Origin: Rickettsia typhi | GTDB lineage: Bacteria; Pseudomonadota; Alphaproteobacteria; Rickettsiales; UBA1997 | Direction of reading: 5' to 3' | Length of the DNA stretch: 14,342 bases | Assembly: GCA_945861125.1 (NCBI GenBank) | Contig: CAMASZ010000013.1 | Span: 1 to 14,342 of the forward strand | In this document: piece after piece, positions 1 to 6,769 of the stretch | How positions within the stretch are numbered: the stretch's first letter is position 1 | How the letters are laid out: each line of letters opens with the position of its first letter | Program-made: the position numbers and the translations under genes | The notes under the pieces: generated by a model | What the model was told of the DNA's origin: nothing | Databases searched by the model: none | The model's input: the letters and a program-made list of their open reading frames with translations, nothing else

Positions 1-487
1 AGTAGTTGCCAGCAGCACGAGATATGACGCCACCCGCTCCCGGTTTTGATTCAATATTGTGAATTATTGATCCTATTGGAATCACTGATAGAGGCATTGC
101 ATTACCAATTTTTACATCAATAAGAGCTCTAGAAGACATTAACTTATCGCCAATTGAAAGCTTATGTGGAGCGAGGATATAAGAATATGTGCCATCGTTA
201 TATTTTAATAATGCTATAAAAGATGTTCTATTAGGATCATACTCTATTCTCTCTACCTTAGCTTCAACATTATATTTATCTCTCTTGAAATCGATAATTC
301 TGAAAGATTTTTTATGTCCAGCAGATTTGTGTCTAACAGTAATGTGACCTTGGTTATTTCTACCAGCTTTTTCACTAACTTTCTTGGTAAGAATTTTTAG
401 AGGCGACCCTTTCCAAAGTTCGCTTTTATCTATAGCAACTAGCTGTCTTAAAGACGGTGTTATAGATTTATAATTTTTTAATGCCAT
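1..487 (-). CDS. rplB: 50S ribosomal protein L2 (N-terminal part)
   Basis: Large-subunit ribosomal protein L2, which binds 23S rRNA near the peptidyl-transferase centre and is needed for subunit association. The 162 residues visible begin [11 protein letters not shown] and include recognisable L2 blocks: [13 protein letters not shown] at about 46-58, the KRDKYNV stretch at about 73-79, and [12 protein letters not shown] followed by SRAAGNY just before the window edge. About 110 residues of the usual 270-280 lie outside the window. The ATG is three bases downstream of the rplW stop, so the gene is the last visible member of an S10-type operon and is surely co-transcribed. No clear Shine-Dalgarno sequence precedes it. 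Identity is certain; only the C-terminal RNA-binding part is unseen. Confidence 0.97.
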   Translation of the reverse strand, partial: MALKNYKSITPSLRQLVAIDKSELWKGSPLKILTKKVSEKAGRNNQGHITVRHKSAGHKKSFRIIDFKRDKYNVEAKVERIEYDPNRTSFIALLKYNDGTYSYILAPHKLSIGDKLMSSRALIDVKIGNAMPLSVIPIGSIIHNIESKPGAGGVISRAAGNY

Positions 488-490
488 AAT

Positions 491-778
491 TTATGAAGCA
501 ATATTTATTGTTTGTTCTTTTTTTATAGTTACCGTAATTTTTTTATAATTACTTCTTGTTCCAATAATTCCTTTAAATCTTTTTAACTTTCCAAAACTAT
601 TTATAGTGTTCACTTTTATTACATCAACTCCGTATAGTTTTTTTATCAAAGAAGCTGCTTGATTTTTAGTGCAATCTTTATCAACTAAAAACTGGTACTT
701 TTTTTCAGCGGTGAGCTTATTTGACTTTTCAGTGTAAATTAAACCTTTTATTGTGTCAAAATTGATTATATTTGTCAT
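491..778 (-). CDS. rplW: 50S ribosomal protein L23
   Basis: Ribosomal protein L23, which sits at the polypeptide exit tunnel and docks trigger factor and SRP. The product is 95 residues, the normal size. It shows the family pattern: a start region with IYTEKSNKL (about 14-22), the VDKDCTKNQAASLIKKLYGVDVIKVNT block (about 32-58), then the basic KLKRFKGIIGTRSNYKKITVTI segment that contacts 23S rRNA. It lies two bases after rplD and three before rplB, the standard S10-operon order. No Shine-Dalgarno is visible, suggesting translational coupling to rplD. Confidence 0.96.
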   Translation of the reverse strand: MTNIINFDTIKGLIYTEKSNKLTAEKKYQFLVDKDCTKNQAASLIKKLYGVDVIKVNTINSFGKLKRFKGIIGTRSNYKKITVTIKKEQTINIAS

Positions 779-780
779 TT

Positions 781-1404
781 TTATAAAACATTCATTATTT
801 TGGTTTCGAACGTTGATTTATCAACCATTAGATAATCAAAATTTAGTATATCATAAGCATTTATAGCAATCGAACTAACAGTCTTAATATTTTTAATATT
901 ACGAATAGATTTTTGTATATTAAGATTATCTTGACTATAAATTACTAAAGCGTTTGATATATTGTCTTTGGCTAGAAAATTACTGATTTTAGAAGTTTTT
1001 ATATTTTCTTTTTCATCGTTAAAAATTAGCAGTTTATTATCTTTTATTTTAACCTTTAAAGCATCTGCTAGAGCAATTTTTTTAATTTTTTTTGGCATTG
1101 AAAAATCAAAAGATCTTGGCATTGGACCATGACAAACCCTCCCCCCAACGAATTGCACCGATCTTCTACTTCCTTGACGTGCACGACCGGTTCCCTTTTG
1201 TTTCCAAGGTTTTGCAGTTGTACCCGAGATTTCTGCCATGGTTTTAGTTTTGGCGCTGCCAGAACGCTGTCTTGCTAATTGCCATCTAATGACATATGCC
1301 AAGGATTTTGCGCTTTCTAGATCAAGATTAGAAGAGGTTTTTATTTCTTTTTCTTCAATTTTGCCACTAGAAAAGTCTATTTTTTTAACCTTGAATGTTT
1401 TCAT
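781..1404 (-). CDS. rplD: 50S ribosomal protein L4
   Basis: Ribosomal protein L4, an early 23S rRNA-binding protein whose extended loop lines the exit tunnel. In E. coli it also represses its own S10 operon. From the ATG at 1404 the product is 207 residues, the usual length. The open frame reaches a TTG two codons further upstream at 1410, but ATG-AAA-ACA (MKTFKV) is the more natural start. The tunnel-loop signature is visible: QRSGSAKTKTMAEISGTTAKPWKQKGTGRARQ in shortened form as TKTMAEISG and KGTGRARQGS, then HGPMPRSFDFSMPKKIK. The motif reads SRRSVQFVGGRVCHGP where many bacteria have a WRGGGVVFGP-like stretch, a mild divergence. It sits 11 bases after the rplC stop. Confidence 0.95.
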   Translation of the reverse strand: MKTFKVKKIDFSSGKIEEKEIKTSSNLDLESAKSLAYVIRWQLARQRSGSAKTKTMAEISGTTAKPWKQKGTGRARQGSRRSVQFVGGRVCHGPMPRSFDFSMPKKIKKIALADALKVKIKDNKLLIFNDEKENIKTSKISNFLAKDNISNALVIYSQDNLNIQKSIRNIKNIKTVSSIAINAYDILNFDYLMVDKSTFETKIMNVL

Positions 1405-1415
1405 ATTCAAATTTT

Positions 1416-2048
1416 CTAATAATTATTTAATTTTATTATTATGTCCGACCCAGATTTACCAGGAACGCAACCTTTTATCATTACCACTTTTTTTTCTTGA
1501 TCAAAAAAAACTATTTCAAGATTCTTTGTTGTTATGTTGTCAACACCAAGATGACCGGCCATTTTTTTTCCACGAAATGTCTTTCCCGGATCTTGTCTTT
1601 GTCCAGTTGAACCATGAGAACGATGTGAAATTGAAACGCCATGAGACGCCTCTAATCCACGAAAATTCCATCTTTTCATTACACCAGCAAAACCTTTACC
1701 TATAGTTGTTCCTCTTACAGATATTAGGGAGCCCTCTTTAAAAATTTTATCAAATGCAATTGAATCTCCTGAATTAAAGGAAGAATCTTTTTTTATTTTG
1801 GAATTATGAATTATTCTATGAATAGGAAGATTTCTTTTATTAAAAAAGCCAATAACCGATTTCGATAATTTTTTAGCATTTTCTAATTTATCAAAAGCAA
1901 TAGATAGAGTATTATGAGCCTTATTCTCTTCACTCTTCATCTCAATTACACAATTATCATACAGCCTTAAAACCGTAACCGGTATTACATTACCGTTACT
2001 TTTAAACATGTGAGTCATTCCGACTTTTTGCCCTATAATCTCTAACAT
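1416..2048 (-). CDS. rplC: 50S ribosomal protein L3
   Basis: Ribosomal protein L3, one of the first proteins to assemble on 23S rRNA; its loop reaches toward the peptidyl-transferase centre. It is 210 residues long, normal for bacteria. MLEIIGQKVGMTHMF is the typical L3 opening. The central region from GTTIGKGFAGVMKRW through SHRSHGSTGQRQDPGK and FRGKKMAGHLG is diagnostic; the Gln in GQRQDPG lies where PrmB methylates L3 in E. coli. The minus strand reads AAGGAATAAAATG at the start, one of the few clear Shine-Dalgarno sequences in the window, so the start at 2048 is well supported. It lies eight bases after rpsJ. Confidence 0.97.
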   Translation of the reverse strand: MLEIIGQKVGMTHMFKSNGNVIPVTVLRLYDNCVIEMKSEENKAHNTLSIAFDKLENAKKLSKSVIGFFNKRNLPIHRIIHNSKIKKDSSFNSGDSIAFDKIFKEGSLISVRGTTIGKGFAGVMKRWNFRGLEASHGVSISHRSHGSTGQRQDPGKTFRGKKMAGHLGVDNITTKNLEIVFFDQEKKVVMIKGCVPGKSGSDIIIKLNNY

Positions 2049-2056
2049 TTTATTCC

Positions 2057-2383
2057 TTAATTTTTGTTACCATTTATTGCAATCTTAATATCTACTCCAG
2101 CAGATAAATTAAGTTTCATTAATGCATCAACAGTCTGAGCTGTTGGTATTATAATTAATAATCTTTTAGAAGATCTTATTTCATATTGCTCACGAGAGTC
2201 TTTATCAACGTGAGGACTTCTAATTACACAAAATTTTTGAATTTTAGTAGGCAGAGGTATAGGGCCTTTTATTCCAGCACCAGTTCTTCTAACTGTAGCT
2301 ATGATTTCGTTCATAGCCTTATTAAGAACAAAGTGATCAAAAGATTTTAGAGTAATTTTGATTGTATTTTCTTTATTTTTCAT
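2057..2383 (-). CDS. rpsJ: 30S ribosomal protein S10
   Basis: Ribosomal protein S10 (NusE), part of the 30S head and, with NusB, of the antitermination complex on rRNA operons. The product has 108 residues, a few more than the common 102-105 because of a short N-terminal MKNKENT extension. The diagnostic stretch runs from [17 protein letters not shown] through [37 protein letters not shown] in successive blocks, ending with [12 protein letters not shown] moderate Shine-Dalgarno (TAAGG) lies upstream on the minus strand. It is 14 bases after tuf, so tuf-rpsJ is a continuous unit, as in many alphaproteobacteria. Confidence 0.97.
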   Translation of the reverse strand: MKNKENTIKITLKSFDHFVLNKAMNEIIATVRRTGAGIKGPIPLPTKIQKFCVIRSPHVDKDSREQYEIRSSKRLLIIIPTAQTVDALMKLNLSAGVDIKIAINGNKN

Positions 2384-2397
2384 ATTTGTATCTTACC

Positions 2398-3588
2398 TTA
2401 CTTCAATATTTTACTAACCACACCAGCTCCAACTGTTCTTCCTCCTTCACGAATGGCAAAGCGTAAGCCTTCTTCCATAGCAATTGGGGCAATTAGTTCT
2501 ACTGTTAGTTTGGTGTTGTCTCCTGGCATAACCATTTCTACACCTTGTGAGAGAGTTACTGAACCAGTTACGTCTGTGGTTCTGAAGTAAAATTGTGGAC
2601 GATAGTTTTTAAAGAATGGAGTATGACGACCACCTTCATCTTTACTTAAAACATAAACTTCTGCTTCAAATTGAGTATGAGGGGTAATTGAACCTGGTTT
2701 GCACAATACTTGACCTCTTTCTACTTCTTCTTTTTTAGTGCCACGAAGTAAAACACCAGCATTATCACCAGCACGGCCTTCGTCAAGTAGTTTTCTAAAC
2801 ATTTCGATACCAGTACAAGTGGTTTTTTGAGTTGTTTTTATACCCACTATTTCAATTTCTTCGTTAACTTTTAGAATACCTCTTTCAATTCTACCAGTAA
2901 CTACTGTTCCACGACCTGATATTGAGAATACGTCTTCAATTGGCATTAAGAATGGTTGATCAACTGGACGTTTTGGCTCTGGTATATATGAGTCAACGGC
3001 ATCCATTAAAGCTTGAAGAGAAGGTTCTCCAAGTTCTGAAGTATCTCCTTCAAGACCTTTAAGAGCAGAACCTTTAATAATTGGAATTGTGTCTCCAGGG
3101 AAATCATATTTAGTAAGAAGTTCTCTAACTTCCATCTCTACTAATTCAAGAAGCTCTTTGTCTTCGACCATATCAACTTTGTTTAAGAAAACTACGATAG
3201 CAGGAACACCAACTTGTTTAGCAAGAAGAATATGTTCACGAGTTTGAGGCATTGGACCATCAGCAGCGGAAACCACCAATATTGCTCCATCCATTTGAGC
3301 AGCACCGGTTATCATATTTTTAACGTAATCAGCGTGACCTGGACAGTCTACGTGAGCGTAGTGACGAGCAGATGTTTCATATTCTACGTGAGCAGTGTTA
3401 ATGGTGATACCACGTTCTTTTTCTTCTGGAGCGGCATCAATTTGATCATAAGCTTTTTTTTCAGCTAAACCCTTTTTGGAAAGATAAGTTGTAATAGCAG
3501 CGGTTAAGGTTGTTTTACCATGATCTACGTGACCAATGGTTCCGATATTAACATGCGGTTTATTGCGTTGAAAGGTTTGTTTGGACAT
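2398..3588 (-). CDS. tuf: Translation elongation factor EF-Tu
   Basis: EF-Tu, the GTPase that delivers aminoacyl-tRNA to the ribosomal A site. It is full length at 396 residues. Visible motifs are the P-loop GHVDHGKT (19-26), switch I with GITINTAH (60-67), DCPGHADY (81-88, with catalytic His85), NKVD (136-139) and SALKG (174-178) for guanine recognition; domains II and III follow, ending [19 protein letters not shown]. Codon use is visibly less A/T-skewed than in the exporter and ATP-grasp genes, as expected for a highly expressed gene. It has no neighbour on its 5' side for about 550 bases, so it must have its own promoter there rather than reading through from fusA. No Shine-Dalgarno is seen before the ATG. 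Confidence 0.98.
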   Translation of the reverse strand: MSKQTFQRNKPHVNIGTIGHVDHGKTTLTAAITTYLSKKGLAEKKAYDQIDAAPEEKERGITINTAHVEYETSARHYAHVDCPGHADYVKNMITGAAQMDGAILVVSAADGPMPQTREHILLAKQVGVPAIVVFLNKVDMVEDKELLELVEMEVRELLTKYDFPGDTIPIIKGSALKGLEGDTSELGEPSLQALMDAVDSYIPEPKRPVDQPFLMPIEDVFSISGRGTVVTGRIERGILKVNEEIEIVGIKTTQKTTCTGIEMFRKLLDEGRAGDNAGVLLRGTKKEEVERGQVLCKPGSITPHTQFEAEVYVLSKDEGGRHTPFFKNYRPQFYFRTTDVTGSVTLSQGVEMVMPGDNTKLTVELIAPIAMEEGLRFAIREGGRTVGAGVVSKILK

Positions 3589-3644
3589 AGTAATAAAAAA
3601 TTAATTGTTGGATTCTTATCTTACCAAATATTAACGATAATAAT

Positions 3645-3664
3645 AATTCATTAAGAAATGAATT
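3645..3664. repeat. Perfect 8-bp inverted repeat before tuf
   Basis: AATTCATT and AATGAATT flank the 4-base loop AAGA, giving a perfect 8-bp stem 57-76 bases upstream of the tuf start codon. If the tuf transcript starts upstream of this, the hairpin lies in the 5' leader. Alternatively the dyad is an operator. The stem is AT-only except for one C-G pair, so stability is low. Confidence 0.45.
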
Positions 3665-3675
3665 AACTAAATAAT

Positions 3676-3702
3676 AGAATCGATAATAAATTATCAGATT
3701 CT
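3676..3702. repeat. 27-bp imperfect palindrome before tuf
   Basis: AGAATC-GATAAT and ATTATC-GATTCT arms flank an AA centre, with one unpaired A on the right arm, making an approximately 12-bp stem. It lies about 90-115 bases upstream of the tuf ATG and next to the 8-bp inverted repeat. It could be a protein-binding dyad, a leader hairpin, or a weak terminator of an upstream transcript. There is no clear T-run on either side. Confidence 0.45.
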
Positions 3703-4135
3703 AACTTTAAAAAACATACTAAAGCTATTTTGAACTTATAAAAATTTGGGTACAAAACTAAGCTTTGGTATATTTTTTATTTCACATTAAAACTCGAGAT
3801 CTACTTGACAACAAATTCTTACTATTTCAAATAAATAATTATAAGAAATTTTGCAACATTTAAACAACTTAGGAACTAATCAAGCTGTAAGAAATTGTAA
3901 GGATGCAGATCTAGGTTATTAGCACTATACTTTTAGCTAGTAACGTTTTTTAAAAATTATTTTTAAAACTATTTTTTAAAACACTCTTTAACGGTTTTAA
4001 AAAAACAGTCCAACAATTTTGCCTATCTAAAATTATAATGCAAGCTATTTTATAAATAAAGATTAATTATTACTTTACAAAGTATATTCAAAATAATTTT
4101 TAGAATTAAATTGTTAAATCTTCTAAACCATCTTA

Positions 4136-4406
4136 TACCATTTCCATCATAAAATGAATCATTTGAAGATAACAAATTAAGTTTGATCTTTTTGGGGCTA
4201 AAAATCTCTAAAAACTTTTTATTCAGTTACGCTAAAGCGAGCGACACTTTCTATTCAGTCGCGCTAAAGCAAGCGACACGAGCGTCAGCCGTATGGATAT
4301 ACGACTTCGTTTTTTAAAGATTTTTATCTCAAAAATCGTGTTGCTCGCTTTAGCGCGACTGGCAAAAATATCTTGCTTAATTTATTATTTCATGATGGAA
4401 ATGGTA
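4136..4406. mobile_element. MITE-like palindromic element, variant with GCTAAAGC hairpins
   Basis: A 271-bp element with terminal inverted repeats TACCATTTCCATCAT at the left and ATGATGGAAATGGTA at the right, flanked on both sides by TTA (4133-4135 and 4407-4409). Inside are the family core GTATGGATATAC (4291-4302) and the TTTTTTAAAGATTTTT-ATCTCAAAAATCGTGT block shared with the copies at 6316-6518 and 12543-12752. Unlike those, its second hairpin is a GCTCGCTTTAGCGCGAC type (4339-4360). The complementary sequence also occurs upstream as two 27-bp direct repeats at 4221-4247 and 4253-4279 (three mismatches between them). The 4257-4279 copy can pair with 4338-4360 to enclose the core. No transposase is encoded. 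Its right end lies 23 bases before the ABC exporter start. Confidence 0.8.
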
Positions 4407-4429
4407 TTAATTTTATTATAAATCAAATC

Positions 4430-6202
4430 ATGAAACTTGCTAAACAAAAAAATTATCAAACTAACATTCATCAATTTTATTACCATATTATCAAGCCTTA
4501 TAAATTATGGTATTGCTTAATGTTGCTATCACCAATTTTTGAGGCTTTTTTTATACCGGTTTGTAATTATTCTTTAAAATTAATTGTCGATTACCTATCA
4601 AAGAATGATAATTTTAGTATCACAGATATTTTATCATCAGTAATAATATTTTGTTCAGCAGTTTTTTTAAGTCAAATGATATGGCGCGTTTATAATTACG
4701 CCAATTTTAAATCTCAACCATTTATTGAAACGGCCATAATAAATAAAGCCTATGAAATGCTTCTGATGCATCATTATCAATTTTTCCAAAACAATCTTTC
4801 CGGCAAAATTGCCAGTCAAATTAGCACCTTACGAGACAAATATGTTAGTTTTCATGATCGAATTTTTCATGGCTCTTTATATTGTCTATCAACTATCTTA
4901 ATTACTTTGGTGATTTTTTTTAATATTCATACTCATCTTGCATTAGCAAATCTAGCTTGGCTTTCGATTTCAATGCCGTTAATTTTTTTAACCAAGAAAA
5001 AACAATTTTTTCTAGCTAAAGATTCAACTGCAATCCGACAAAAAATAACCGGCCTACTTAATGACGGAATAAGCAATATAAGTAATGTTTTATTTTTTAC
5101 AAATCGTAATTTTGAAAAAAATTTATTAAAAAAAGCTAATGATCAATATGCACATTTTGAACAAAAGAGAATTTGGTTTATCTACATTAATCATTTATGG
5201 ATAGGATTAATTTATACAATTTTACCAATTGTAACATTATTTTTAATGATCAATCTTAGCCAAAAAAATCTAATCACAGTTGGCGATTTTGTTATGGTGC
5301 TAGCTTTAATGTTTCATTTGTTTGATAATTCATGGATATTGCTTAAAAATATTGATGGCTTAATTCATGACTATGGAAATTTACAGGAAGCTTATACAAT
5401 ATTTAATCATCAAAATATGGTTATTGAGGATAAGCCTTTGGTAAATTTAAAATTTCAAAATCCACAAATTATTTTTGAAAATATTAGTTTTAAATATCAT
5501 GATAATTTTGTGCTAAAAGATTTTAACTTGAAAATTAATCCTACTCAAAAAATTGGACTTGTTGGTCATTCGGGAGCTGGAAAATCAACTCTAGTAAACT
5601 TATTTTTAAAAATTTTTACTGGCTATTTAGGAAAAATTACTATAAACGATCAGGATCTACAAGATATCAATAACGATGATTTACGAGCTAATATTGCATT
5701 AATACCACAAGATCCAGCCTTATTTCATCGCTCTATTTTTGAAAATATTGCCTATGGCAATAATAAATCATCACTTGATGAAGTAATTGCCTGCGCTAAA
5801 AAAGCTCATATCCATGATTTTATAATATCCTTACCAAATGGATATGATACATTAGTTGGCGAAAGAGGTGTAAAATTATCAGGTGGACAAAAACAAAGAA
5901 TTGCAATTGCTCGAGCATTACTAAAAAATGCACCAATTCTGATTCTTGATGAAGCCACCTCTTCTCTTGACTCTCAAACAGAAAGCGAAATTCAGCAATC
6001 AATTTTAGAAATTCTAGAAATTGAAAACATTACTATAATAGCAATTGCTCATCGACTCTCAACTATCAAAAATATGGATCGAATTATTGTTCTTGAGCAA
6101 GGTAAAATTGTTGAAGATGATGATTTTATAACACTAATAAATAAAGAAAATGGTAGGTTTAAAGATATGTGGAATCATCAGATTAATGGCATGATAGTTT
6201 AA
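4430..6202 (+). CDS. ABC exporter half-transporter (permease fused to ATPase)
   Basis: An inner-membrane ATP-driven exporter of the MsbA/HlyB-like half-transporter type, probably a homodimer; the substrate cannot be told. From the ATG at 4430 it is 590 residues; an in-frame TTG at 4373 would begin inside the upstream repeat element and is unlikely. Hydrophobic segments lie near 27-50, 66-86, 148-166, 170-188, 250-276 and 284-306, giving six membrane helices. The C-terminal ATPase domain is intact: Walker A GHSGAGKST (379-387), Q-loop Gln427, signature LSGGQ (483-487), Walker B ILILDE (503-508) with catalytic Glu508, and H-loop His541. It is single, on the strand opposite to its ribosomal neighbours, exactly between fusA and tuf, and bracketed by repeat elements, so it looks inserted into the str operon. 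A regular Shine-Dalgarno is absent. Confidence 0.92.
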   Translation: MKLAKQKNYQTNIHQFYYHIIKPYKLWYCLMLLSPIFEAFFIPVCNYSLKLIVDYLSKNDNFSITDILSSVIIFCSAVFLSQMIWRVYNYANFKSQPFIETAIINKAYEMLLMHHYQFFQNNLSGKIASQISTLRDKYVSFHDRIFHGSLYCLSTILITLVIFFNIHTHLALANLAWLSISMPLIFLTKKKQFFLAKDSTAIRQKITGLLNDGISNISNVLFFTNRNFEKNLLKKANDQYAHFEQKRIWFIYINHLWIGLIYTILPIVTLFLMINLSQKNLITVGDFVMVLALMFHLFDNSWILLKNIDGLIHDYGNLQEAYTIFNHQNMVIEDKPLVNLKFQNPQIIFENISFKYHDNFVLKDFNLKINPTQKIGLVGHSGAGKSTLVNLFLKIFTGYLGKITINDQDLQDINNDDLRANIALIPQDPALFHRSIFENIAYGNNKSSLDEVIACAKKAHIHDFIISLPNGYDTLVGERGVKLSGGQKQRIAIARALLKNAPILILDEATSSLDSQTESEIQQSILEILEIENITIIAIAHRLSTIKNMDRIIVLEQGKIVEDDDFITLINKENGRFKDMWNHQINGMIV

Positions 6203-6213
6203 AATATCAATAA

Positions 6214-6586
6214 TACCAATCCCCATCTTTAAAAGTTTAAAAAAAATTAAAATTCTAACTTTATATTTTTGGTAAAAAAGTTAAAAAACGAAATGCTGTA
6301 TACCCATACATCTGATACCAAATCCCATCTTTAAATCAAATTATAACAAAATATTTTTGCCAGTCGTGCCTAGGGCAACGACACGATTTTTGAGATAAAA
6401 ATCTTTAAAAAATGAAGTTGTATATCCATACAGCTGAAGCTTTTTGAAGATTTTTTTACCAAAAATATGAAGTTAGAATTTGAATATCCTATTGAATATT
6501 TAAAGATGGGATTTGGTATGAGGCTTTTTAGAGATTTTTAGCTAAGAATATTTTGTTATAATTTTATTTAAAGATGGGATTTGGTA
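6214..6586. mobile_element. MITE-like element interrupted by a second copy
   Basis: The outer element consists of 6214-6315 and 6519-6586. Its left end reads TACCAATCCCCATCTTTAAA and its right end AAAGATGGGATTTGGTA, an inverted repeat with two changes. Its core is GTATACCCATAC (6298-6309), the reverse complement of a one-base variant of the family core GTATGGATATAC. The right half, read on the minus strand, contains GCTAAAAATCTCTAAAAAGCC, also seen in the truncated copy near 10110. The outer flanks are TAA and TTA, so both fit TNA but they are not identical. It lies between the convergent ABC exporter and fusA genes and may serve as their 3' ends. Confidence 0.72.
6316..6518 (-). mobile_element. 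MITE-like element, 203 bp, nested insertion
   Basis: A complete copy with perfect 20-bp terminal inverted repeats (TACCAAATCCCATCTTTAAA and its complement). It sits inside the outer element and is flanked by TGA on both sides (6313-6315 and 6519-6521). Removing it plus one TGA restores CATCTGAGGC, matching the AGCTGAGGC-type sequence that other copies carry next to the core hairpin; this fixes both the element ends and the 3-bp duplication. In reverse orientation it is nearly the same as 12543-12752: I count four substitutions and two indels (1 and 6 bp). It has the core hairpin (GTATATCCATAC at 6420-6431) and a GTCGTGCC/GGCAACGAC hairpin near 6362-6381. Confidence 0.85.
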
Positions 6587-6652
6587 TTAAAGAATTTTAT
6601 AAATAATCTTCTTTAAAATTTTTGTGAAGAATGTTTAAAATGAGAAATGATA
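6587..6652. repeat. Remnant of the CATTTCCCATTTTAAA-type element
   Basis: This stretch shares TAAAGAATTTTATAAA and ATCTTCTTTAAAATTTTTG with 12376-12416, and TTTTGTGAAGAATGTTTA with about 12503-12520 of the complete element at 12356-12539. It then ends TTTAAAATGAGAAATGATA, a degenerate right terminal repeat, followed by TTA. The middle, including the core hairpin, and the left terminus are missing, so this is an internal deletion derivative abutting the nested element pair. Confidence 0.6.
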
Positions 6653-6769
6653 TTAGACAGCACTATCTTTAAGATAGGAATCCATCAAGAAGCTAGAATC
6701 TTGCCATAAAAAACTTAAACAAAGAACAAAAAACTTAACTAGAAGCAGATATAATATTGGATATTTAAA

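Larger units (their letters stand above)
3589..4135. other. Intergenic region upstream of tuf
   Basis: About 550 very AT-rich bases with no gene, tRNA or long open frame that I can support. It lies between the divergent tuf and ABC exporter genes and must hold the tuf promoter. It contains two short inverted repeats (listed separately) within 115 bases of the tuf start. A perfect TATAAT on the minus strand at 3843-3838 has only a poor -35 candidate (TTGTTT at 3867-3862, 18-bp gap). A plus-strand TTGACA at about 3804 has no good -10 after it. No similarity to the repeat family found elsewhere in the window was seen in this stretch. Confidence 0.5.

Noticed and set aside
1238..1705. 155-residue open frame on the plus strand
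   Set aside because: It is antisense to rplD and rplC, which are certain genes; product resembles no protein family.
3804..3833. Plus-strand TTGACA as an exporter promoter
   Set aside because: The hexamer at 17-bp spacing is CAAATA, a poor -10, and the site is over 590 bases from the exporter start.
3589..4135. A tRNA gene or small gene before tuf
   Set aside because: No T-arm (GGTTCGAATCC-like) or cloverleaf arms on either strand, and no open frame with coding character.
4291..4302. GGA in the hairpin loop as a CsrA-binding site (RNA sponge)
   Set aside because: The loop fits AUGGAU loosely, but there is no evidence that the repeats are transcribed or that the organism has CsrA.
4221..4363. 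Short repeats as a CRISPR array
   Set aside because: Only two direct copies, 27 bp with mismatches and a 5-bp gap, plus an inverted copy; they belong to a hairpin element and there are no spacers or cas genes.
4373..4429. Longer exporter start at TTG 4373
   Set aside because: It lies inside the repeat element; the added 19 residues are encoded partly by its terminal repeat, and ATG 4430 gives a normal ABC exporter N-terminus.
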